Below are positions 19,658 to 30,400 of a DNA stretch of 64,000 bases, in pieces (within the stretch, counting starts at the first letter, position 1; the number at the start of each line of letters is the position of its first letter). The stretch spans positions 45,030,307 to 45,094,306 of the forward strand of contig CM047426.1 of assembly GCA_026168455.1 (NCBI GenBank), written 5' to 3'. Origin of the DNA: Theocolax elegans. Taxonomy: Eukaryota; Arthropoda; Insecta; Hymenoptera; Cerocephalidae. Under the pieces are notes generated by a model that worked only from the letters and a program-made list of their open reading frames with translations, did not search any database and was not told the DNA's origin. The position numbers and the translations under genes were made by a program.

Positions 19658-20580
19658 CAATTTTTTTGTGAAAAATCTTGTTGCGATAATTTTGATGCAA
19701 AGTGTATATTTATATTTAAAACTGAGATTTTGGTCAGCTATCGTTTCCAAGGAGAAAAAAATAAATTGCGTGCCGAATTCAGATTTTTCGTACCGACGGG
19801 AATAAATAAAATAAAATTATGTAAATAAAATAATAAATAAATAATCAATAAAAGTATGTAAATAAAATTCTTAATTTTCTTCAAAACCTCGTTTACCAGA
19901 TGTAAACAAGACAATTAAAATAAAAGTTTCTTATATATTATATTTAGAAACAAATGTTTTAAATTATTAATAATTTTCAGCGTAATACGTTTTAATATTT
20001 CATAATTACTATAAACAAAGTGTATTATTCTAAATTTTTATTAAAATTTTTTTAACCAATTTATTTGCCACATAAGTACGTCAATCAATTTACCTCCCCA
20101 TACTATGATTTTTAACGATATGCTTTTACTAAAGAATATCTCGGGAACTATTTCAAATATTATATCATAAAATTTAAAAATTACAAAAATAAATTAACAA
20201 GAAATTAAACTATACTTTTCTTTATAATATATTGTAAAAGACATTTAATTACAAAATTGGGTTAGTGTAACTTATTTTATTCTGATCAATCTATGTAATT
20301 ATTATAAATTATTAAATTTTATAAATTTATAAAGTATTTTTAGTAATTTTTATACACAAATAGCTGAATGTTACAATTTTTGTAAAATATTTCTATTTTA
20401 GCTTTAAATATTATTTAAATAGATCTTAAATATATGATAGTATTTTTATAGTCAAATTTCGCCTGTCAAATCGCACTTTACCCTTTATGTATGCCTCGTA
20501 AAATTTTTTTTCAGACCTGAATGATACTTCCCATTGGAAAGTAACTAGAGTCGCCGCATTCACTAGATTTATCGATATAT
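19658..20580. other. AT-rich DNA, no feature seen
   Basis: Very low GC, no significant frame beyond the short one at 19628-19828, which overlaps the MITE edge. Confidence 0.4.
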
Positions 20581-21535
20581 TTATTTATATATATGGGCTA
20601 TTTCATGTCAAGTGGTACGATGAAAATTTCAATTTGCATCAAATTTTGGGTACAGGCTAAAAATGTTCTCCAAAGTACAGAAACAAAATTTCAGGTCTCC
20701 AAATTAATTAGCCTAAAAGTTACATTAACCTCAAAAAATGAGATTTTTTCAATTTTTGTTAATAATAGGCCATTTATCTCAAAAACTATTAATTTTTTGA
20801 AAAAATATTACATACAACTTTTGTTCAATATAATCTCTAGAACTTATCTGTCCAGGTTACGATTCTTAATTTTAAAATCACTAAGAGATAGGACACTCGG
20901 AAATATTCATTATCAAAAAAAGGCGACCACGCCACAATTGATTTTGATCTAACACCGCTCAAAAGATCACATTTTTTGAGAGCTTTCGAATGGCGGTGGT
21001 TAGATTATTGGCCAAGGTCACTGGTGAAAGTTATGCTTTAAAATACACGAAAATCGGCGATTTTATGAGGTTTATGAGGCATAACTTTCACCAGTAGCCA
21101 ATAATGTAACCACCGCCATTCGAAAGCTCTCAAAAAATGTGATCTTTTGAGCGGTGTTAGATCAAAATCAATTGTGGCGTGGTCGCCTTTTTTTGATAAT
21201 GAATATTTCCGAGTGTCCTATCTCTTAGTGATTTTAAAATTAAGAATCGTAACCTGGACAGATAAGTTCTAGAGATTATATTGAACAAAAGTTGTATGTA
21301 ATATTTTTTTAAAAAATTAATAGTTTTTGAGATAAATGGCCTATTATTAACAAAAATTGAAAAAATCTCATTTTTTGAGGTTAATGTAACTTTTAGGCTA
21401 ATTAATTTGGAGACCTGAAATTTTGTTTCTGTACTTTGGAGAACATTTTTAGCCTGTACCCAAAATTTGATGCAAATTGAAATTTTCATCGTACCACTTG
21501 ACATGAAATAGCCCATATATATATATATATATATT
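20581..21535. mobile_element. palindromic MITE with about 445-bp arms
   Basis: 20593-21040 and 21075-21518 are nearly perfect inverted copies around a loop of about 35 bp. The tips read GGGCTATTTCATGTCAAGTG, next to TATATA runs on both sides, consistent with a TA target. Each arm gives the same 119-codon frame, an effect of the symmetry. The arms differ by a handful of positions, so the element is young. Confidence 0.85.
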
Positions 21536-22963
21536 GTGACGGTCCAGTTTTACCACATAATAAAAAATAGGAAAGAGATTCGTTTTTCTGAATTTCAATC
21601 CTATTCTAATTCACCAATCCGTGTAGAGTAGAGAGAAACTCCCATCCTACAGCAGATCGATGAATGAGCATTTCATCGTCGAGATCGTTTATAATTAGCA
21701 ATCACTTATGATTGCAGCGCAATTTCAAATCAGTGACGTAGTTCAAAGAGAAAACAAATTCTCTTATCCCGCGTCACTTTATGACTTGAAAAGCTCTAGC
21801 AATCTAATTCTAAGAATCCCCAATTGCATTCAGTGACGTAGGTCCGAGAGAAACCAAATTCTCTCATCACGCGTCACCTTAAGAATGCAATCAAGATTCT
21901 TGAGAATTAATAAGTGACTGCAAATCCAAATAACTTAACATAAACTTATATTTGTCAATCGAATAATGAAAACGGAATAAATTAGGATCAAAAAAGAAAG
22001 AATTTATTTGAGTTCCATATTAGGGTATGGAAAACACCCTTAACATTGGCTCGCTCGCGGAGCTAAAAGTTCAAACCATATATATATAGTCGCGCGGGAC
22101 TATTCAAGCGCGGAGAGGCCGCATTGATGGTGTCCGTCGTTCTCGACGAAATGCTGCCGAGGCAGCGAGAGACGTTGGTTTTGTTCAGGCTAGGCGGTGG
22201 TGGAGGAAACACTCCTGTTTCGGTAGACTCGGCTTGATTTCGCCGAGGATCTGAGTCCCTCACCATCGGCATCTCACGTACATGCGTTGATGTGTATGTG
22301 TGTCTTAGCCTGTGACGTCCCGATGGCTATTCGTCGGTATACTTTGATAATACATGATAATGTATTATATTATTTAATAATGTTAATTACAATATAATAT
22401 TTTACAAGATGCATTATTTATGCATAAATATAGTTACGCTAGTTCTATATTCTTGTAAAATTTACAATTTTATTGAAAATTGGTTTACTGCCAATTTTCA
22501 TTGTAAATTGTTATAAATGATAACTTTGAATGTTGTATTTTAGTTTACTTACAACTAAAATGTTTAACTTGATTTAATTAATTAATGGAAATTGTTTAAA
22601 CCATTAATTATTAATAACTTTGTCATTTTTGGTCGTATCGCATTGATATTTTGACCAAAAATGGCAAATATGTAAAAAAAATAATAAAATTATAAATTTT
22701 ACAATGTTCCACTTTTCAATGTTTAAATTAATTATTTAAACATTAAAAGTGAAAATAAAAAAATCTTCCCTAACCGGGAATCGAACCCCGTCGTAGCGCG
22801 TATCAGTCCGATACTCTACCGCTTGACTATCTTAGTCTCTTATGAGAGATGATCCGATATGTCTACATTAGCTAATCGACAGTATTAGCTTATGTTGCAT
22901 TGCTTTTTTATGCTATTTCGCTGAAATAAAAGCTTGAAATTTTGTATATCAATTTGGGATGTC
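21536..22963. mobile_element. solo-LTR-like or other inserted element (tentative)
   Basis: The segment begins TGTGACGGTCC and ends GGATGTCACA, with ATAT-type runs outside both ends. TG...CA with short inverted termini is LTR-like. It contains two related 95-bp modules (21733-21790 and 21829-21890). Each has CAGTGACGTAG, an inner AGAGAAA-CAAATTCTCT hairpin and CGCGTCAC. The AT-rich second half and the tRNA-like block at 22771 are unusual for an LTR, so the limits are uncertain. Confidence 0.25.
22771..22841 (-). tRNA. tRNA-like sequence (pseudogene or SINE head)
   Basis: On the minus strand, TAGTCAAGCGGTAGAG is a good box A/D arm, and GGGGTTCGATTCCCGG is a good box B/T arm. The anticodon arm folds only as GTATC/GATAC around five bases, and a canonical reading would place GAT (Ile) on an unpaired stem. 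The acceptor stem does not close. Probably a tRNA-derived relic. Confidence 0.4.
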
Positions 22964-22999
<36 letters not shown>

Positions 23000-23130
23000 A
23001 TAATATACTTATTAATTACCAGGTCAAAAGCATGTGCAGTGCTACCAGTACAAAATTTCAAAACAAAAAATCTGACTTGAGATAGATCTTTCTTCAAGCC
23101 GCCTCCGAGATTCTTCGGCTTCTTCGGTGG
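22842..23130. other. (TA)n microsatellite and AT-rich DNA
   Basis: A TA run occupies about 22968-22996. Nothing else is visible except a short minus-strand frame over it. Confidence 0.5.
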
Positions 23131-24564
23131 AAATTACACTAAATATATATTTATTATTTATATTTTTTTTAACTTTATAATTTTAAAATATAATTGAATA
23201 AAAGTGTAAAATATAATATAATATGTAATTAATTAACCTAGTATTCAGTTATAAACAATTTTTTTTAATCAATCAAAATAAAAATAACAGTGTATTATAT
23301 TTGCAACATTGTATATACTTATTTAATCTTAGTCGACTACTCAAGAGTTTAAAGATACTGAACATATTTCTACATGATATAAAATCAATTAAAAAAAATT
23401 AAAAATAATCGACTTGACAAAACTTACACTGGAGTGAGGAATTTTAATTTTTATTTTTTATACGTAATGACACATACATCATTACTTACAATATTTCCAC
23501 ACTTTTCCTGTAAGAAGCTACATCAATCTAGTAACAAATGTATTATTTTTCTACCAGAATAATATTTTCAACATCAAAATTTAAAATATAAAATTATTCT
23601 TTGACGATTTTACATATATTTCATGCTTTTTCATGATGTTTCATGGAAAGGAGACGAACAATTTAAAATTTCATATAAAATTACCAAACTCAGCTAATGC
23701 ATCGTATGTATTCAATTATACTTTTAAACAAATACTTATACATAATAATTGAATTAATAAAAAAAATTTTCTGATTCAAATTGTGGCTAAAAGATCTATT
23801 TTCACATTTTATTAATTTTGTTTTATTTTCAAAAATCTTTTAAAAAAAAAATTTAATTATTGCGATAAAAAAATATAAATGATATTATACAATTACAAAA
23901 TAAAAAATTGAAAATTAATTATAAAAGTTATTCTAACATTACATTTGGTATTACATTAAAAGAAATGAAAGAAAAATAATATTTTAAATTTTTTAACCAC
24001 CTTCCTCACGCATTTTACATCTTAGAAATAGGAGATGATGAAAAATGTTTGTAAAAAAATCTATTTAAATGTAATAAAAAAAATAAAACGTATCGTCAAA
24101 TAAAATATATATTACATTTAATTATATATATTATAGTCAAAATTTATTAGAGTAATAGTGCTGTTTTTATCAATGTTCGTATTACGGTGACTACTTTTTT
24201 TTACCGAAAACCCCTATAAAATATTTTTGGAATTTTTCTAATTTTATACTCCTCTCTCCTAATTCCCTCCCCTATCTACATTTAAGTGGCGGATATATGG
24301 AGACTGGTTGTCAAATTGTTATTCTCCATAATCGAAAGTCCCCATTAGAGTTTTTTTTACAATTTTTATATTTTTAATCATTTCCCCCCTTGTTTTATCA
24401 TTAAAATGGGGGATGAAAAAGAATGGTCGTCATATTCTAATTCACCTATACCAAAAACCCGTGTTGTTGAATTCAGCGTTAACCCATCCAGTCCACACGT
24501 ACGTTTAATTCTTGCAACTTATGGGATACCGGACACCGGGCACCGGAGAACGGATGAATTTTAG
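23131..24564 (-). repeat. right terminal inverted repeat of the 12-kb element
   Basis: It is the inverted partner of 12680-14065 and ends at CGGATGAATTTTAGTATATA. Confidence 0.75.
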
Positions 24565-24810
24565 TATATAACCGAAAGTCCCCATTAGAGTTTTTTTTAC
24601 AATTTTTATATTTTTAATCATTTCCCCCCTTGTTTTATCATTAAAATGGGGGATGAAAAAGAATGGTCGTCATATTCTAATTCACCTATACCAAAAACCC
24701 GTGTTGTTGAATTCAGCGTTAACCCATCCAGTCCACACGTACGTTTAATTCTTGCAACTTATGGGATACCGGACACCGGGCACCGGAGAACGGATGAATT
24801 TTAGTATATA
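24331..24810. repeat. 240-bp tandem duplication of the right TIR end
   Basis: 24331-24570 and 24571-24810 are virtually identical (CGAAAGTCCCCATTAGAG to GGATGAATTTTAGTATATA). The element therefore has two consecutive outer tips on this side, mirroring the extra left end at 10872. Confidence 0.9.
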
Positions 24811-24833
24811 TATACACACACGCACGCACATAT

Positions 24834-25325
24834 ATATATCGACGCCTCCTATCCATATAATTCTAACTCCAGCGCCAAAGCAATAAGATTCTATTTTAAA
24901 ATTCGATGCAACATAATTCCATTTCAGATTTGCAAGCAATATAATTCTAACTCGAATATTTGTGCAACAGAATGCCAACTCGGATCTGCGAGCAACATAA
25001 TTCTAACTCGACCCTCGGTGCAATAAGATGCCAATTTGTTCATACAACAATAAAATTCCTATTCGTATGTGCGAGCTATAAGATTCCAACTTAAGCTTCG
25101 AAACAATAAAATGCCAAGTCAAGAAAGAAAAATTAACTGAATGGCTATTCGCGCTCCTTTCGCTATGGTTCCATGGTCCGAATGTTTCGATCTGTATTGA
25201 TCAATATCTAATTTTATTTTAACAACTATTATCGGTATGCAGTATACTCGCATTATTTCAATTTTCTATTTTTCTTCATTTCTAAATAAATTTTAATTAA
25301 AAAGCTATTAACGAATAAATATCAT
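24834..25325 (+). repeat. left TIR with about ten subterminal 26-30-bp repeats
   Basis: From 24860 to about 25115 a degenerate unit recurs roughly every 26-30 bp, with the consensus CAACATAATTCYAACTCG and variants CAATAAGATTCCAACTT and AATAAAATGCCAA. Such regularly spaced subterminal repeats are usually transposase-binding sites. The inner third (TCAATATCTAATTTTATTTT, then GCAGTATACTCGCATTATTT) is unique but also mirrored at the right end. Confidence 0.8.
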
Positions 25326-26506
25326 TTCAAGCATTTTCCAATATAGACGTTTTTACTAATAAACTCAAAGTTTCATCAATTTGTTAAAGTGTTCGACGTA
25401 CTAATCTATATTTAATAATTTTGCCTGTTAATTTATAACTAGCATTGGATATAATGACGATTAGTTAGTCGTAAAGAAAAAAAATTTAAGTCCTGTTTCT
25501 TGCCTAACATGATAATTTAGTACTATTTCACAACTCTATGGCGTAATAATAATGGTAACGAAACGTCATAGTCATCAAGTATAATATATATAATTTTAAT
25601 ATATATATTATACTTGATTAAACATATTTTTTCCCTTTTCTTGATTTTTAATAAAAATTAAATAAATGTTCGTCCACCTTTTTAATCATAGATTTATTAA
25701 AGGTGATATAAAGCGAACGTTTGGCTCAATCGATGTGTTTTTGAAGCCGTCATAAGATGTATTTATTCGAAATTTGGAGTGTGTAAATTGTTGAAAATAT
25801 GTAAACGCTATTAAAATGGAACTAGCAAGCCTTTTTTACACAATATACTATTGCAAATACTCGAAAATAGCCGAGTCGATCGAAAAAATCAAATTGCTTG
25901 AACTATCCAAATAGTTCAATCACTCCGAGTTGCTCGAATAATCAGAGTAGTTGGAGCAATTTCAGCTACTCGATCAGTTCAACCGAACCGAGTAACTCGA
26001 TTTTTGAGTAATTCGGTGAGATCGCATAATCGAATCAACTTGCTTCTCGGCTCGTGCTCGCCTTTTCGAGAATTTGAGTCGAGTAACTAGAAATTTCGGG
26101 TACTCGCTCACTCCTATCAAACACATAAAACAATCATTGTACACTGAGAGAAAAAAATATTTGTGAGAGAAAAATCGTGCATTTGTGTTGTAACAAAATA
26201 ATATTTTTTCGGTATTACTACTTAGTTCTTAACTATTAAGATTTTACGTTAATAGAAATGAATGAAAGTTTAATTATCAACAACTGATTGAAATAATGGG
26301 TCTGAAGTTAGAACCAACGCAGCAACGGTTTTCTAAATTTTTCTAATTAAAATTTTTTTTTAATAAAACAGCTAAAATAAAGCATAAACATCAAAGTTAG
26401 TTAAAATCTTCCAAATATTTTTATAAAAAAAGGTGGTGAGTCGATTCCAGGTAAAAAATATCAAAATTAGCGAAAATATGTGATTACCGACAGTCTCTTT
26501 TGAATA
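25326..26506. other. unique left interior with a palindrome and an ACTCGA-rich block
   Basis: 25578-25620 is a nearly perfect AT hairpin (TCAAGTATAATATATATAA and its complement). 25860-26080 is unusually dense in ACTCG/CGAGT pentamers in both orientations. No gene is recognised. Confidence 0.4.
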
Positions 26507-26985
26507 TCTCAAAAAGGCGTCCTTTAAAATAATTAAAATTGATAGGTTAAGCTTATTATATCACTACAAAGGTGTCCAGAGATTTTTTTTATACGGAACG
26601 ATTATTAAGGGTGGTTGGGAGGAGTGAAATCGGCCAAAAATGAAGAAAATCCCGTTTTTTCATTGGCGTTTGCTATCATATCTCAAAAAGGCGTCCTTTA
26701 AAATTATTTTAATTAACAAGATAAGCTTACTATAATACTACAAAGGTGTCCAGAGATTTTTTTTTTCCGGAACGAATATTATCGGAAGCAACGAGGGGTA
26801 AATCGGCCAAAAATGGAGAAAATCCCGTTCAATTTTCGCTGTTTCCTATTATATCTCAAAAAGGCGTTTTTTAAAATAGATTAAATTAACAAGGTAAGCT
26901 TATTAATCACTACAAAGGTGTCCTGAGATTTTTTTTATCCGGAACGAATATTAAGGGTAGCAACGAGGGGTGAAATCGGCCAAAA
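26507..26985. repeat. three tandem 174-bp repeats (left copy of inner inverted pair)
   Basis: Units start TCTCAAAAAGGCGT at 26507, 26681 and 26854. Each holds CACTACAAAGGTGTCC, AGATTTTTTTTATNCGGAACG and GGGGTGAAATCGGCCAAAAA. The third unit is truncated. Confidence 0.85.
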
Positions 26986-27496
26986 TCTACATAATATTAA
27001 AATTTTATAAGTGAAATTGTGAATTTTTCTGTAAAAAACCCCTTATACTGTAAAAAATATTTAGTGAATGTCATTTTTTATGAGTCCATTGTGATCGCAT
27101 TGATACGAGGGTAAATTTACCACTATTACAAATTTTTTAAAGAGTCGTTTTTTATTAGTTTTTTGGCTTGGAAGTTTCAGTAGTCCGCGTACGTACGTAC
27201 GTCCGTACGTACGTACGTACAACTTTTTATACATGCATTTTACCATTAATTATTACAATTGCACGACCGATAATTAATTTTGTTGTCAACAATTAATTGT
27301 CGTGGTGCCAGGTATAAACTGTATGTATTCAAAAATTATAATTAATATATATTATTTGTAATATTAATAATAGATTATATTTAGAAATATATATAAAATA
27401 AGCATTTTTCTGTGAATTCCCATTTTACTGTAAATAATTATATAAATAAACATTATCTTTTTTAGACTTTATGTATCCCTGGAATTATGACAACAG
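26986..27496. other. AT-rich junction with an ACGT microsatellite
   Basis: (ACGT)n-type repeat at about 27188-27222, interrupted by one GTCC. The rest shows no feature. Confidence 0.5.
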
Positions 27497-30400
27497 TTCC
27501 TAGATCTTTCGGGAATTTCGGAGGAAATTCGGGATAACTCTACTAATTACGGGATTTCCAGGATATTTCGGGAATTTCTGAGATATTTTGGAATGACTCC
27601 ACTAATTATGGAATTTCCTGGACATTTCGGGAATTTCTGAGGAAATTGGGGATAACACCAATAACAACGGGATTTTCTGGATATTTCGGAAATTGCTGCA
27701 AAAATTCGGGATGACTTATAATTACAGGATTTCCAGAATCTTTCGGGAATTTTTGAGCTATTTCGGGATGACTATACAAATTACGGGATTTCCTTGATAT
27801 TTTGGGAATTTCTGAGGAAATTCGTGATGACTCTACCAATTACGGGATTTCCTGGACCTTTCGGGAATTTCTGAGGAAATTCGGAATAACACCAATAATA
27901 ACGGAATTATCTGGATATTTCTGGAATTTCTGAGGTATTTCTGGATAACTCTACTAAATAAGGGTTTCCTGGATATTTCGGGAATTTCTGAAATATTTCA
28001 GAAAGACTCCACTAATTATGGTATTTCTTGGATATTTCGGGAATATCTGAGGAAATTTTGGATGAATCTACCAATTACGGGATTTCTTGGATCTTTCGGG
28101 AATTTTTGAGCGATTTCGGGATGATTCAACCAATTACGGGATTTCCTGGATATTTCGGGAATTGCTGAGGTATTTCGGGATGATGCTACTAATTACGGGA
28201 TTTCCCGGAACTTTCGGGAATTTCTGAGGTATTTCAGGATAACTCTACTAATTACGGGATTTCCAGGATATTTCGGGAATTTCTGAGATTTTTCGAAATG
28301 TCTCCACTAATTATGGTATTTCTTGGATATTTCGGGAATTTCTGATTTATTTCGGGATGACGCTACTAATTACGGGATTTCCTGGATATTTCGGGAATAT
28401 CTGAGGAAATTCGTGATGATTCTACCAATATCGGGATTTCCTGGATATTTCGGGAATTGCTGAGGTATTTCGGGATGATGCTACTAATTACGGGATTTCC
28501 TGGAACATTCGGGAATTTCTGAGGTATTTCTGGATAACTCTACTAATTACGGGATTTCCAGGATATTTCGGGAATTTCTGAGGAAATTCGTGATGACTCT
28601 ACCAACTACGGGATTTCCTGGATCTTTCGGGATTTTCAAAGGAAATTCGGGATAACACCAATAATAACGGGATTTTCTGGATATTTCTGGTATTTCTGAG
28701 GTATTTCTGGATAACTCTACTAATTACGGGATTTCCAGGATATTTCGGGAATTTCTGAGGAAATTCGTGATGACTCTACCAACTACGGGATTTCCTGGAT
28801 CTTTCGGGATTTTCAGAGGAAATTCGGGATAACACCAATAATAACGGGATTTTCTGGATATTTCTGGTATTTCTGAGGTATTTCTGGATAACTCTACTAA
28901 ATAAGGGATTTCCTGGATATTTCGGGAATTTCTGAGATATTTTGGAATGACTCCACTAATTATGGAATTTCCTGGATATTTCGGGAATTTCTGAGGAAAT
29001 TGGGGATAACACCAATAACAACGGGATTTTCTGGATATTTCGGGAATTTCTGAAAAAATTCGGGATGACTAATAATTACGGGATTTCCAGGATCTTTCGG
29101 GAATTTTTGAGCTATTTCGGGATGACTATACAAATTACGGGATTTCCTGGATATTTCAGGAATTTCCGAGGAAATTCGTGATGACTCTACCAATTACGGG
29201 ATTTCCTGGACCTTTCGGGAATTTCTGAGGAAATTCGGAATAACACCAATAATAACGGAATTATCTGGATATTTCTGGAATTTCTGAGGTATCTCTGGAT
29301 AACTCTACTAAATAAGGGTTTCCTGGATATTTCGGGAATTTCTGAAATATTTCAGAAAGACTCCATTAATTATGGTATTTCCTGGATATTTCGGGAATAT
29401 CTGAGGAAATTTTGGATGAATCTACCAATTACGGGATTTCTTGGATCTTTCGGGAATTTCTGAGGTATTTCTGGATAACTCTACTAATTACGGGATTTCC
29501 AGGATATTTCGGGAATTTCTGAGATATTTCGAAATGTCTCCACTAATTATGGTATTTCTTGGATATTTCGGGAATTTCTGATTTATTTCGGGATGACGCT
29601 ACTAATTACGGGATTTCCTGGATATTTCGGGAATATCTGAGGAAATTCGTGATGATTCTACCAATATCGGGATTTCCTGGATATTTCGGGAATTGCTGAG
29701 GTATTTCGGGATGATGCTACTAATTACGGGATTTCCTGGAACATTCGGGAATTTCTGAGGTATTTCTGGATAACTCTACTAATTACGGGATTTCCAGGAT
29801 ATTTCGGGAATTTCTGAGGAAATTCGTGATGACTCTACCAACTACGGGATTTCCTGGATCTTTCGGGATTTTCAAAGGAAATTCGGGATAATACCAATAA
29901 TAACGGGATTTTCTGGATATTTCTGGTATTTTTGAGGTATTTCTGGATAACTCTACTAATTACGGGATTTCCAGGATATTTCGGGAATTTCTGAGGAAAT
30001 TCGTGATGACTCTACCAACTACGGGATTTCCTGGATCTTTCGGGATTTTCAGAGGAAATTCGGGATAACACCAATAATAACGGGATTTTCTGGATATTTC
30101 TGGTATTTCTGAGGTATTTCTGGATAACTCTACTAAATAAGGGATTTCCTGGATATTTCGGGAATTTCTGAGATATTTTGGAATGACTCCACTAATTATG
30201 GAATTTCCTGGATATTTCGGGAATTTCTGAGGAAATTGGGGATAACACCAATAACAACGGGATTTTCTGGATATTTCGGGAATTTCTGAAAAAATTCGGG
30301 ATGACTAATAATTACGGGATTTCCAGGATCTTTCGGGAATTTTTGAGCTATTTCGGGATGACTATACAAATTACGGGATTTCCTGGATATTTCGGGAATT

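Larger units (their letters stand above)
12680..24564. mobile_element. large DNA element with about 1.4-kb terminal inverted repeats
   Basis: The left arm 12680-14065 is the inverted counterpart of 23131-24564 along its whole length. Shared landmarks include TAAAATTCATCCGTTCTCCG at the tip, GGGTTAACGCTGAAT, GGGGTTTTCGGTAAAAAA, GCATTAGCTGAGTTT/AACTCAGCTAATGC, CCAGAATAATATTTTCAACA and TTAGTGTAATTT at the inner edge. Indels and point changes are frequent, so it is old. The 9-kb interior has no intact transposase. It carries an assortment of relics: a LINE endonuclease, a protease-like fragment, MITEs and tRNA-like sequences. It is probably a non-autonomous or dead giant TIR element. Confidence 0.75.

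Noticed and set aside
20593..21516. Identical 119-codon frames on opposite strands
   Set aside because: This is the expected result of a palindrome. Composition (KTINFLKKYYIQLLFN) is AT-driven and there is no independent sign of coding.
24745..24978. 77-codon minus-strand frame spanning the junction of the two giant elements
   Set aside because: It runs across two unrelated TIRs and a microsatellite. A near copy appears at 60480 only because the TIR is repeated there in inverse.
27188..27222. Palindromic ACGT run as a regulatory site
   Set aside because: Simple sequence repeat; no further support.
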